Of a stretch of DNA of 64,000 bases, positions 32,410 through 40,875 are shown piece after piece; within the stretch, counting starts at the first letter, position 1, and each line of letters starts with the position of its first letter. The translations under genes and the position numbers were made by a program. Location of the stretch: NCBI RefSeq assembly GCF_001425325.1, contig NZ_LMEH01000002.1, positions 401,109 through 465,108 of the forward strand, read 5' to 3'. The notes beneath the pieces were generated by a model. That model was not told the origin of the DNA, did not search any database, and saw only the letters and a list, made by a program, of their open reading frames with translations. The DNA comes from Leifsonia sp. Root1293. GTDB lineage: Bacteria > Actinomycetota > Actinomycetes > Actinomycetales > Microbacteriaceae.

Positions 32410-33486
32410 CTACGAGGTGGCTGTGCGCGGCGGTGGCTTCCGGATCCCCCCTGGCTTCTGGCGTCTCTTCTGCAGCCAGGTCAGGAAGCTTGTGGACACC
32501 ACCGAGAGCACGAGAAGCACTCCGGTGATGATGTTGATGACGTCGGAGGTGACGTTGGCCAGGCGCAGGGCGCTCGCGAGCACTCCGATGAGGAGAACGC
32601 CGGCGATGACGCCGTGCAGGGCGCCGCGTCCGCCGAAGATGCTCACGCCACCCAGCAGCACCGCGGCGATGACCTGGAGCTCGAGGCCTGTCGCATTGTC
32701 GCCGCGGGCACTCCCGAAGCGCAGCGTGTAGTACAGCCCGGCGAAGGCCGAGACCGCGCCGGACAGCACGAACAGGATGAGCTTGGTGCGGTTCACGTGC
32801 ACGCCCGAGAAGGTCGCCGCCTCCGAGCTCTGGCCGATGGCGAAGACCCCACGGCCGAACGGCGTGAAGTGCAGCAGCACGGCGAAGATGGCGGCCAGGA
32901 TGATGAAGGGGATGACGATGGCCGGGATACCGGTGTCGGCGATCTTCGACTTGGCGAGGTCGGTCCAGAACTCGGGGAAGTCGGTGACGGCCGTGGTGCC
33001 GAGCAGGCCGACCGCGAGACCACGGTAGAGCGCCAGCGTTCCGATCGTCACCGCGAGCGACGGCAGCCCGACGACGGTGACGAGGAATCCGTTGAGGGCG
33101 CCGCCGAGGGCGCCGACCACGATGGCCACGAGCGCCGCGAGCTCGATCGGCATCCCGCCCTGGGTCAGGGTGCCGAGCAGCACGCTGGCGAGGCCCACGA
33201 TGCTGGCGACGGAGAGGTCGATCTCGCCGGTGATGATGATCAGCGTCATCGGCAGGGCGATGAGCAGGATCGGCGCCACGTCGAGCAGCAGATAGGTCAT
33301 CGTGATGGGGCTGCCGAAGTTGCGCACCATCCCGGAGGCGACGAGGATCACGATGATGAGCGCGCCGATGACGGCGGCTTCGCGACTCACGAGGATGCGT
33401 CGCCAGAGCGGATGCCCGTAGTTGCGATAGCTGCGGGGTGCCGAGGCGGCGGCCGGAGTGGCCGGCGCTGTGTCGAGGCTGGTCAT
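32410..33486 (-). CDS. rhaQ: Rhamnose ABC importer permease
   Basis: The 358-residue membrane protein is a RbsC/AraH-class permease with about nine hydrophobic segments and the family signatures TGEIDLSVASIVGL, TIGTLALYRG and LLGGVSIFGGRG. ATG 33486 follows AGGGAGGAA and overlaps the stop of the other permease. P and Q names follow gene order in known rhamnose loci and could be exchanged. Confidence 0.88.
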   Translation of the reverse strand: MTSLDTAPATPAAASAPRSYRNYGHPLWRRILVSREAAVIGALIIVILVASGMVRNFGSPITMTYLLLDVAPILLIALPMTLIIITGEIDLSVASIVGLASVLLGTLTQGGMPIELAALVAIVVGALGGALNGFLVTVVGLPSLAVTIGTLALYRGLAVGLLGTTAVTDFPEFWTDLAKSKIADTGIPAIVIPFIILAAIFAVLLHFTPFGRGVFAIGQSSEAATFSGVHVNRTKLILFVLSGAVSAFAGLYYTLRFGSARGDNATGLELQVIAAVLLGGVSIFGGRGALHGVIAGVLLIGVLASALRLANVTSDVINIITGVLLVLSVVSTSFLTWLQKRRQKPGGIRKPPPRTATS

Positions 33487-34517
33487 TCGGATTCCTCCCT
33501 CGCTTCCAGGAGCTTGCGTGATTGTCGGAGGGAGAGCAGGCGGTCCAGAACGATGGCGCCGATGATGAGGGCACCGACGACGGCACGCTGCCAGAAGTCC
33601 TGCACCCCGAGGATCGGAAGCGCCCGGTTGATGGTGAGCAGCAGGACGGCGCCGATGGCAGCGCCCCACACCGTGCCGGATCCGCCGAAGATGGCGACGC
33701 CGCCGATGACGGCCGCTCCCACGGCGTCGAGCTCGAAGCCCACGCCGGCCTGGGAGTTGACCGTTCCGTACCGCGCGGCGTAGAGCACGCCGGCGAGTCC
33801 GGCGAGGGCGCCCGAGGTGATGAAGGCGGTGAGGATGCGGCGGGTCACGCGCAGTCCGTAGAGCTCGGCGGCATCCGGGTCCGATCCGATGGCGTAGAAC
33901 TCGCGGCCTCCGCGGATGTTCTTCATGTACCAGGCCGCCACGATGAGCACCACAAGGGCGATGATCGTGAGGATCGGGATGGTGAGGATGGAGTTGGTCC
34001 CGAGCGCGAGGAACGCCTTGGGGAAGTCGGAGGCGTTGATGCGATCGCTGCCGGTCCAGAGCACGTTGATGCCGCGATAGGCGTAGAGCGTTCCGAGCGT
34101 GATCACCAGAGCCGGCACTCGCGCGAAGGCGACCAGGGCGCCGTTGATGAGGCCGAGCAGCCCGCCGAAGATGATGCAGAGCAGGAACACCACCGGGATC
34201 GGAATGCCCGGCAGGTCGATGAAGAGACGGCCGCTGAGGTATGCGGAGAGCCCGAGCACCGAGCCGACCGACAGGTCGACGCTGCGCGTGATGATCACGA
34301 TGGCCTGGCCGACGGCGACGAGCACGAGGATCGACGGCGTGAGCAGCAGGTCGCGCCAGCCGTCCGGGCTGAAGAGGAAGTTGGGGTTCTTGGCCGTCGT
34401 CACGATGACGACGAGCGCGAGGGCGAGGAAGATGCCGAATTCGCGGGCCTTGAGCAGGCTGCCGGCGCTGCTCACGACGCGGTTGGGCTTCTTCGCGGTG
34501 GGGGCGACGGTGGTCAC
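33483..34517 (-). CDS. rhaP: Rhamnose ABC importer permease
   Basis: The 344-residue permease has the RbsC-class signatures TRSVDLSVGSVLGL, TLGTLYAYRG and VIGGVAIFGGSGT. GTG 34517 overlaps the TGA of the ATPase gene (GTGA) and its own stop overlaps the next start. It forms a heterodimeric channel with the second permease. Confidence 0.88.
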   Translation of the reverse strand: MTTVAPTAKKPNRVVSSAGSLLKAREFGIFLALALVVIVTTAKNPNFLFSPDGWRDLLLTPSILVLVAVGQAIVIITRSVDLSVGSVLGLSAYLSGRLFIDLPGIPIPVVFLLCIIFGGLLGLINGALVAFARVPALVITLGTLYAYRGINVLWTGSDRINASDFPKAFLALGTNSILTIPILTIIALVVLIVAAWYMKNIRGGREFYAIGSDPDAAELYGLRVTRRILTAFITSGALAGLAGVLYAARYGTVNSQAGVGFELDAVGAAVIGGVAIFGGSGTVWGAAIGAVLLLTINRALPILGVQDFWQRAVVGALIIGAIVLDRLLSLRQSRKLLEAREESE

Positions 34518-36034
34518 GAGTGCTGCTCCGATGCGTGGGTGGCTGCGAACATGACCGACTCGCTGGTGGCGTCGGCCCGGTCGATCTCTGCGGTGATGCG
34601 GCCCTCTCGCATGACGAGGACGCGGTCGGCCATGCCGAGCACCTCCGGCAGCTCCGACGAGATCATCAGGATGGCGAGGCCGCGGCCGGCGAGCTCCGAC
34701 AGGAGCCGGTGAACCTCGGCCTTGGTGCCGACATCGATGCCACGGGTGGGCTCGTCGATGATGAGGACCCGAGGATCCGTGGCGAGCCACTTGCCGAGCA
34801 CGACCTTCTGCTGGTTTCCACCGCTCAGTGTTCCGGCGAGGGTGTCGAGCGCACTGGTCTTGACCTCGAGCCGGCTCGCCCAGATCTGCGCAGCGGCATT
34901 CTCCATTCCCGCGGTGAGGATGCCGGCCTTGACAAGCTGGCGGCGGATGGCCATGGTGATGTTGCCGGAGACCGACGCGTCGAGGAAGAGTCCCTGCTTG
35001 CGGCGATCCTCGGGCACCAGGGCGAGGCCCAGGCGCATGGCTGCCGTCGGATTGCGCTTGGGAACCGGGACGCCGCCGATGCTGGTGCTGCCGCTGTCGT
35101 AGGAGTCGACGCCGAAGATGGCACGGGCCACCTCGCTGCGGCCGGCACCCACCAGACCGGCGAGCCCGACGATCTCGCCCGAGCGCACGGTGAAGCTGAT
35201 GTCGCTGAAGACTCCCGCCGAGTGGAGTCCGTCGACCACGAGCACGGGGTCGCCGATCTCGGCGACCTCCTTGGGGAACAGGTCGCCGACGTCGCGGCCG
35301 ACCATGCGCCGCACGATCTCCTCGACGCTGGTGTCGACGATGGCGTCCGTGGAGATGTACTCGCCGTCGCGCATGACGGTGACGGTGTCGCAGAGCGCGA
35401 AGACCTCGTCGAAGCGGTGCGAGATGAACAACAGGGCGCGACCCTCGTCGCGGAGGCTTCTGGCGACCGCGAACAGGCGGTCGACCTCGACACCCGACAG
35501 TGCGGCGGTCGGCTCGTCCATGACGAGCACGCTGGCGTCGAGTGAGATGGCCTTGGCGATCTCGATGATCTGCTGGTCGGCGATGGAGAGCCCCTCGGCC
35601 GGGCGGTCGGGGTCGATGCGCACGCCCAGACGCTTGAACAGCGCGACGACCTCGGTGCGCATCGCCTTCCGGTCGATGCGGCCGAAGCGTCCTGTCGGCT
35701 GTCGCCCCATGAACACGTTCTCGGTGACCGACAGGTCGGGGAAGAGGGTGGGCTCCTGGTAGATCACGGCGATCCCGGATGCCTTCGACTGAGCCGTCGA
35801 TGTGAAGTCGACGGACTGGCCGTCGAGCTCGAAATCGCCGGTGTCGCGCTGATACAGCCCGGCGATGATCTTCACGAGCGTCGACTTGCCTGCGCCGTTC
35901 TCGCCGACGAGCGCGTGGATGGAATTGCGCTGCAGCGTGAGGGAGGCCGATCGGAGTGCGACGACGGCGCCGAACGCCTTTCCGACGTCGCGGAGCACGA
36001 GGGCATCGGTGGGCGTCTGATCTCGCGACACCAT
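34514..36034 (-). CDS. rhaT: Rhamnose ABC importer double ATPase
   Basis: The 506-residue protein has two fused ATPase domains, as in RbsA. Domain one (about residues 10-245) has GENGAGKST, LSIADQQIIEIAKAIS and VLVMDEPTAALS; domain two (about 255-495) has a degenerate Walker A (GLVGAGRSE), LSGGNQQKVVLGKWL and VLIIDEPTRGID. Of three nearby ATGs, 36034 is chosen because GAGGAG ends nine bases upstream. It is first in the transport operon, 22 bases after a RhaR-type operator. Confidence 0.9.
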   Translation of the reverse strand: MVSRDQTPTDALVLRDVGKAFGAVVALRSASLTLQRNSIHALVGENGAGKSTLVKIIAGLYQRDTGDFELDGQSVDFTSTAQSKASGIAVIYQEPTLFPDLSVTENVFMGRQPTGRFGRIDRKAMRTEVVALFKRLGVRIDPDRPAEGLSIADQQIIEIAKAISLDASVLVMDEPTAALSGVEVDRLFAVARSLRDEGRALLFISHRFDEVFALCDTVTVMRDGEYISTDAIVDTSVEEIVRRMVGRDVGDLFPKEVAEIGDPVLVVDGLHSAGVFSDISFTVRSGEIVGLAGLVGAGRSEVARAIFGVDSYDSGSTSIGGVPVPKRNPTAAMRLGLALVPEDRRKQGLFLDASVSGNITMAIRRQLVKAGILTAGMENAAAQIWASRLEVKTSALDTLAGTLSGGNQQKVVLGKWLATDPRVLIIDEPTRGIDVGTKAEVHRLLSELAGRGLAILMISSELPEVLGMADRVLVMREGRITAEIDRADATSESVMFAATHASEQHS

Positions 36035-36055
36035 CGGCATCATCTCCTCATTGAG

Positions 36056-36070
36056 TTGAACCGTTTCAAT
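36056..36070. promoter_or_regulatory. LacI-type operator of the rhamnose transport operon
   Basis: TTGAACCGTTTCAAT has the same CG-centred dyad as the site before rhaM. It stands just upstream of rhaT. Confidence 0.8.
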
Positions 36071-36133
36071 ACGGCACAAGGGAACAATAGGACGATCCCG
36101 GTGTCGTGGTCAAGTCGTGACCCCTGCGCGCCG

Positions 36134-36148
36134 ATGAATCGTTACAGT
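36134..36148. promoter_or_regulatory. LacI-type operator before rhaR
   Basis: ATGAATCGTTACAGT differs from the rhaM site at two positions, in its right half. It lies in the divergent region, 78 bp from the rhaT-side site, and could give autorepression or looping. Confidence 0.6.
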
Positions 36149-36225
36149 GGCGTGTACGGGTCGCCTCGCCGTGGAGCGTCGGCGACAGGTACGCGCCCGC
36201 ATCGTCAGTGTCGTCAGGGGGATCC

Positions 36226-37236
36226 ATGTCAGCGAGTGTCCGCGACGTCGCGGCGGCGGCATCCGTCTCGGTCGGCACAGTGTCGAACGTGCTCAATCAT
36301 CCCGACAAGGTCGCTGCCGAGACCGTGGCGAGGGTGCAGGCCGCCATCGAGAAGCTCGGCTTCGTGCGCAACGACGCCGCCCGGCAGTTGCGGGCCGGCA
36401 AGAGCCGCAGCATCGGCATGGTCGTGCTCGATGTGGGCAACCCGTTCTTCACCGACGTCGCTCGGGGAGCAGAGGACCGCGCCGCAGAAGACGGCTTCAC
36501 CCTCCTGCTCGGCAACAGCGACGAGAAGCTGGCCCGCGAAGGGTCCTACCTCGACCTGTTCGAGGAGCAGCGGGTGCACGGCATCCTGATCACCCCCGTC
36601 GGAGAGGACCTTGCTCGGCTGGGACGAGTGCAGGCGAATGGAACGCCGGCGGTGCTCGTCGACCGAGAGGCCGATCGGGCCGAGTTCTCGTCCGTGTCCG
36701 TCGACGACGTGGCCGGGGGCTACCTCGCGGTGCGGCACCTCATCGAGCAGGGCAAGCGGCGCATCGCGTTCGTGGGAGGCCCGCACGGCCTGCGGCAGGT
36801 GCGCGATCGCCTCGCGGGTGCGCGCAAGGCCGTGACGGAGACCCCAGGCGTTCAGCTCGAGCTCATCGACACCGACTCGCTCTCCGTGCTCCAGGGCAGA
36901 GCAGCAGGCGAGGCGCTGCGTTCCCGTGAGGCCGTGCACCGGCCGGACGGCGTCTTCGCCGCCAACGACCTGCTCGCGATGGGCGTGCTGCAGGCGCTGC
37001 ACATGCTGGGCGACATCCGCATCCCCGATGACATCGCCCTGATCGGCTACGACGACATCGGCTTCGCGGCGGCCGCCGTGGTGCCGCTGTCGTCGATCCG
37101 CCAGCCGGCCGCCCTCATCGGGTACACGGCCGTCGACCTCATGCTGCGCGAGGCCGCCGGCGCCGCCGGCTTCGAGCGCGAACATGTGGTGTTCCAGCCC
37201 GAGCTCGTGGTGCGTCAGTCGACGAGCGGCGTCTGA
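36226..37236 (+). CDS. rhaR: LacI-family regulator of the rhamnose locus
   Basis: The 336-residue protein has a LacI helix-turn-helix (SVRDVAAAASVSVGTVSNVLNHPDKV) and a periplasmic-binding-protein-like sensor domain (residues 60-336; GMVVLDVGNPFFTDVARG, DGVFAANDLLAMGVLQAL). ATG 36226 follows AGGGGGATCC. It is divergent from the transport operon. Three near-identical dyads in front of rhaM, rhaT and rhaR make it the likely rhamnose-responsive repressor. The symbol is by role; it is unrelated to the AraC-type RhaR of E. coli. Confidence 0.9.
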   Translation: MSASVRDVAAAASVSVGTVSNVLNHPDKVAAETVARVQAAIEKLGFVRNDAARQLRAGKSRSIGMVVLDVGNPFFTDVARGAEDRAAEDGFTLLLGNSDEKLAREGSYLDLFEEQRVHGILITPVGEDLARLGRVQANGTPAVLVDREADRAEFSSVSVDDVAGGYLAVRHLIEQGKRRIAFVGGPHGLRQVRDRLAGARKAVTETPGVQLELIDTDSLSVLQGRAAGEALRSREAVHRPDGVFAANDLLAMGVLQALHMLGDIRIPDDIALIGYDDIGFAAAAVVPLSSIRQPAALIGYTAVDLMLREAAGAAGFEREHVVFQPELVVRQSTSGV

Positions 37237-37286
37237 GCCGAGTTCACCGGCCGCCCGCTCGCCGCCCGCGGACTCACCTCCGTCGT

Positions 37287-37383
37287 GTACGAGTCAGCGG
37301 ATTCGGCCGCTCGGCGCGCAGCAGAGCCCGCCCAGTCCGGCGCCTGCAGCCGGCGGAGGCTGACGAACTCCGCTGACTCGTAC
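37287..37383. repeat. 97-bp inverted repeat between convergent genes
   Basis: GTACGAGTCAGCGGA (37287-37301) and TCCGCTGACTCGTAC (37369-37383) are perfect 15-base arms, extended to about 20 with one gap. The inner part holds further GCCG/CGGC pairs. No coding frame is convincing. It may be a third palindromic element or a bidirectional terminator between rhaR and the MFS gene. Confidence 0.7.
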
Positions 37384-37438
37384 GCGCTGGAGTCGCGGCC
37401 CAGGGTCCGGGATGCGGGTGCGACGACGGGCGCGCGAC

Positions 37439-38896
37439 TCAGTTCGTGCGCGGCAGCGGTCCCGTGCGGGTGTGCCCGTGCGCCTGCGCGTCGCGTGGCG
37501 GCAGCTTCGGCAGCGGGATGGGCGAGGTGAGTGCCAGTTCGTCGGAGAAGTCCTCGGGCAGCGGATGCCGCGAGGTCGCCTGGTCGGCATCCGCCGCACC
37601 GGGCAGTGTCACGCGATCCCCGACGGCGATGGCGTCGGCCGATTCCGCCGAGGCCACGGAGAAGCGCCAGCGCGTCTGCGGAACACGCACGAGCCGCACG
37701 CCGCGAGCGAAGAACATCCAGCACGCGCCGATGACGAATCCGGTGGTGGCGGCGATGGCGGCGACTCCGAGACCCCAGCGCGGCCCGAAGGCGTCGGCCA
37801 CCCAGCCGATGACGGGTGCGCCGATGAGCGTGCCGCCCATGAGCAGTGCCATGTAGAGCGCGAGCACACGGCCGCGCAGTTCACCCGGCACCGTCGTCTG
37901 CACATAGCCGTTGGCCGTGGTGAGCAGCGTGACGGTGCCGAAGCCGATGAAGATGAGCGACACGGCGAAGGTCGCGTAGCTGGGCATGAGCGCTGCGGTC
38001 AGGGCCGCGAGGCCGAAGAAGCCGGTGGCCGCGATCACCACCCGCAGGCGCGCCCGCGACCGGCGCGCCGAGAGCAGCGCCGCCGTCAGGGATCCGATCG
38101 CGAGGATCGACGAGAGCAGGCCGTACTCGCCGGCGCCCTCACCGAACTCCACGGCCATGGTCGAGGCGAAGATCGGGAAGTTCATGCCGAACGCGCTCAC
38201 CAGGAAGACGATCACGAACACGACCTTCAGATCGGGGCGCGTCGCCACGTACCTGAAGCCCTGCACGAACTGGCCGCGGGCGCGCTTGATCTTCGGATGC
38301 AGCCTCAACTCGTCGCGTCGCAGCATGGCGAGGGCGGCGAGCATGGCGATGAAGGTGAACGCGTTCACGATGAACACCCAGCCGGAACCGATCACGACGA
38401 TGAGCAGGCCGGCGACGGCCGGGCCGATGAGGCGGGCCGTGTTGAAGGATGCGGCGTTCAGTGCGACGGCGTTGGACGTGTTCTGGCCGGAGACCAGGTC
38501 GCTCACGAAGCTCTGGCGAGCCGGTGCATCGAAGGCGTTGGTGATGCCGAGCGCCAGTGCGAAGGCGTAGAGGTGCCACAGCTCGGCGTGACCGCCGAGC
38601 AGGAGCACACCGAGGCCGACGGCCAGTAGCATGAGCACGGTCTGCGTGACGAAGAGGATGCGGCGGCGGTCGAAACGGTCGGCAACGAGGCCGGTGAACG
38701 GCACCAGCACGAGCTGCGGCCCGAACTGGAGTGCCATCGTGAAGCCGACGGCGACGGCGCTGTTCTGGGTGAGCTGGGTGAGCACGACCCAGTCCTGCGT
38801 CATCGACTGCATCCATCCGCCGATGTTGGAGACGAGGGCGCCGACGAACCAGATTCTGTAGTTGTAGGTCGAGAGGGAACGGAACATCGCTCTCAC
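37439..38896 (-). CDS. MFS exporter, EntS-like
   Basis: The 485-residue membrane protein belongs to the MFS_3 (enterobactin-exporter-like) group: NIGGWMQSMTQDWVVL, GLVADRFDRRRIL and FDAPARQSFVSDLV. About 12 hydrophobic segments lie between residues 10 and 400. The last 80 residues are a hydrophilic Pro/Asp-rich tail. GTG 38896 overlaps the MarR stop (GTGA); ATG 38887 is an alternative. Coupled expression with a MarR repressor suggests drug or metabolite export; the substrate is unknown. Confidence 0.87.
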   Translation of the reverse strand: MRAMFRSLSTYNYRIWFVGALVSNIGGWMQSMTQDWVVLTQLTQNSAVAVGFTMALQFGPQLVLVPFTGLVADRFDRRRILFVTQTVLMLLAVGLGVLLLGGHAELWHLYAFALALGITNAFDAPARQSFVSDLVSGQNTSNAVALNAASFNTARLIGPAVAGLLIVVIGSGWVFIVNAFTFIAMLAALAMLRRDELRLHPKIKRARGQFVQGFRYVATRPDLKVVFVIVFLVSAFGMNFPIFASTMAVEFGEGAGEYGLLSSILAIGSLTAALLSARRSRARLRVVIAATGFFGLAALTAALMPSYATFAVSLIFIGFGTVTLLTTANGYVQTTVPGELRGRVLALYMALLMGGTLIGAPVIGWVADAFGPRWGLGVAAIAATTGFVIGACWMFFARGVRLVRVPQTRWRFSVASAESADAIAVGDRVTLPGAADADQATSRHPLPEDFSDELALTSPIPLPKLPPRDAQAHGHTRTGPLPRTN

Positions 38897-39312
38897 TGGG
38901 TGGCGAGCCTCCCCATTAGGTCGGCGGCACGCGCGAGCAGGTCGCGTTCGTCGGCAGTGAGCGCACGCATGCGCTCCGTGAGCCAGGCGTCGCGCTTGGA
39001 CACGGTCGCCGTGACGAGGTCGCTTCCGGATGCCGTGAGACTGATGTTCGTCTTGCGCCGATCGACTGAGTCCTCGGCGCGGGCGAGGTAGCCGGCCTCC
39101 TCGAGGCAGTTGACCGTGCGGTTCATCGACGGCGCCGACACGCGCTCGCGCTCGGCCAGGGCAGACAACGTGTGCGCACCGTGGATCGAGAGCGTCGCGA
39201 GCACGGCGAACTGCGCATCGGACACGGAGTCGTCGCTCTTCTGGGCGCGCAGGCGCCTGGCCAGCCGGAACGTCGACATCCGCAGGAGGGAGCTCTGCTG
39301 GGGAATGGTCAT
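38893..39312 (-). CDS. MarR-family repressor
   Basis: The 139-residue protein has a MarR winged helix (VSDAQFAVLATLSIHG, LSALAERERVSAPSMNRTVNCLEEAGYL) and the DRRKTNISLTASG wing. ATG 39312 has no clear ribosome site. It is first in an operon with the MFS exporter. A perfect dyad covers its promoter (39316-39351), suggesting autorepression relieved by a small ligand. Confidence 0.9.
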   Translation of the reverse strand: MTIPQQSSLLRMSTFRLARRLRAQKSDDSVSDAQFAVLATLSIHGAHTLSALAERERVSAPSMNRTVNCLEEAGYLARAEDSVDRRKTNISLTASGSDLVTATVSKRDAWLTERMRALTADERDLLARAADLMGRLATQ

Positions 39313-39315
39313 GGT

Positions 39316-39351
39316 ATTACTTAGCTTAGCTCATTAGTGTTGCTAAGTAAT
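39316..39351. promoter_or_regulatory. MarR operator
   Basis: ATTACTTAGC (39316-39325) and GCTAAGTAAT (39342-39351) are perfect 10-base arms; TTAGC also repeats directly at 39321-39330. This AT-rich island lies immediately upstream of the MarR gene. Confidence 0.75.
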
Positions 39352-39354
39352 CGT

Positions 39355-39465
39355 CGTTCGCTGAGGGCCGAGTGCGCTTCGACCGCGGACTGCGTCCGGG
39401 CGTCAGGGAGCGGGTCCGTGCGGGGCTCAGCGAGCGGGTACGGGCTGAGCGAACGGGTACGGGCG
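39355..39465. repeat. Degenerate family-2 repeat
   Basis: GCTGAGGGCCGAG, GCGCTTCG and CCGCGGACTGCGTCCGGGC match the family-2 element at 7716. It is followed by three degenerate copies of a GAGCGGGTACGGGC motif (39415-39463). There is no gene. Confidence 0.55.
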
Positions 39466-39927
39466 TCAGCGACCGCGCTTGCGCAGAGCGCGCAGCGCGC
39501 CCGTCGACCACAGCGCCCACAGCACCAGGAGAGGCTGGAAGACGAGGCGGATGCCGCGAGCCGTGTCGGTGTCCAGGCCGAAGGCATCCGTTCTGGTGAC
39601 GTACTGCGAGATGTTGCCCGGAAAGACGGCGACGAAGAAGGCGGCGACGATCCAGCCGACGGCGACGCGTCTGCGGCCCAGCACGAGGAGGGCGCCGCCG
39701 AGCGTGATCTCGACGACGCCGGAGGCCAGCACCACGAAGTCCTTGTCTGCGGGAACCCAGTCGGGCACCTGCGCCTGGAAGTCGTCGCGCGCGAAGGTGA
39801 GGTGGCTGATTCCGGCGAACAGCAGCGCGGCGCCGAGCGCGATGCGCCCGAAAAGCTGCGGCGTGGTCGACGCACGCGGGGTCGTGGTGAGTGACGTGAC
39901 GAAGCGAGACGCGAGCGTGGGTGCCAT
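39466..39927 (-). CDS. DoxX-like membrane protein
   Basis: The 153-residue protein has four hydrophobic segments and the DoxX/TQO-like pattern: FGRIALGAALLFAGISHLTF near the N-terminus, then VPADKDFVVLASGVVEITLG and FVAVFPGNISQYV. ATG 39927 follows GAGGATGGGGAG. DoxX-family members are small membrane proteins, some linked to redox enzymes; no specific function can be given. It is divergent from the SDR gene by 55 bp. Confidence 0.75.
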   Translation of the reverse strand: MAPTLASRFVTSLTTTPRASTTPQLFGRIALGAALLFAGISHLTFARDDFQAQVPDWVPADKDFVVLASGVVEITLGGALLVLGRRRVAVGWIVAAFFVAVFPGNISQYVTRTDAFGLDTDTARGIRLVFQPLLVLWALWSTGALRALRKRGR

Positions 39928-39969
39928 CTCCCCATCCTCACACCGCCGGACCGGGGGATGGCGGTCTTG

Positions 39970-39982
39970 TACCGTTCTGGTC
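39970..39982 (+). promoter_or_regulatory. Leaderless-type -10 box for the SDR gene
   Basis: TACCGT (39970-39975), then seven bases, then ATG at 39983, with no ribosome site. Confidence 0.5.
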
Positions 39983-40762
39983 ATGAGCACACCGAACAGA
40001 CGGGGCGTCGCCGTCATCACCGGAGTCGGACGGCGGCGGTCGATCGGAGCCGGCCTGGCGCTCGCGCTGGCCGAGGACGGCTGGGACCTCGCGCTCAGTC
40101 ACTGGCGTCCCTACGACGACCGTGTCGGGTTGGAGCGGCTTCCCGACGACCCCGAGGTGATCGCCGAGGAGTGCCGCTCGCTCGGCGCCGCCGTCGAGCT
40201 CCTCCCCGGAGACCTGAGCGACCCGGCCACCCCCGGCGAGCTGCTCGCTGCTGCCCGGAGGATGGGGCCGGTCACCGGACTCGTCATGTCGCACTGCGAA
40301 TCCGTCGACAGCTCCATCCTGACGACGGACCTGGAGAGCTGGGATCGCCACTTCGCCGTCAACGCCAGAGCGACGTGGCTTCTGATCAAGGCGTTCGCCG
40401 AGGAGCTTCCGGCTTCGGTCGCGCCGGGGAAGGTCGGGGGACGGGTCGTCGCCCTCACCAGCGATCACACCGTGAACAACCTGCCCTACGGCGCCAGCAA
40501 GGGCGCGCTCGACCGCATCGTCACAGCTGCAGCCGTCGAACTCGCCGACCGGGGAGTGCGTGCGAACGTCATCAACCCGGGACCGATCGACACCGGCTGG
40601 ATGACGGACGAGGTGCGGGCGTGGGGCGTCGAGGCGACGCCGGCCGGGCGTCTCGGCACGCCGAAGGACACGGCCGATCTGGTGCGCTTCCTGTTCTCGG
40701 ATGCCGGCTCGTGGATGAACGGACAGATCCTGTTCAGCAACGGCGGGTTCGCAGTCGGCTGA
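39983..40762 (+). CDS. Short-chain dehydrogenase/reductase
   Basis: The 259-residue enzyme has a Rossmann fold with an unusual dinucleotide loop (TGVGRRRSIGAGLA in place of TGxxxGxG), a serine in ALTSDH, the catalytic Tyr-Lys in LPYGASKGAL, and NVINPGPIDTGWM. NAD(P)-dependent oxidoreduction is expected, with unknown substrate; FabG-like or aminoglycoside-related reductases are possible relatives. It is transcribed alone, divergent from the DoxX gene. Confidence 0.82.
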   Translation: MSTPNRRGVAVITGVGRRRSIGAGLALALAEDGWDLALSHWRPYDDRVGLERLPDDPEVIAEECRSLGAAVELLPGDLSDPATPGELLAAARRMGPVTGLVMSHCESVDSSILTTDLESWDRHFAVNARATWLLIKAFAEELPASVAPGKVGGRVVALTSDHTVNNLPYGASKGALDRIVTAAAVELADRGVRANVINPGPIDTGWMTDEVRAWGVEATPAGRLGTPKDTADLVRFLFSDAGSWMNGQILFSNGGFAVG

Positions 40763-40875
40763 CTCGGCTGTCGCGTCCGCCCGACGGGCGGCATCCGTTC
40801 GTCGGATTCACCGCCGAAAGCGGGCGGACGCGTGTCGGAAACACGCCCGTAACCGTGCGCTGGAATGCTCGGCCC

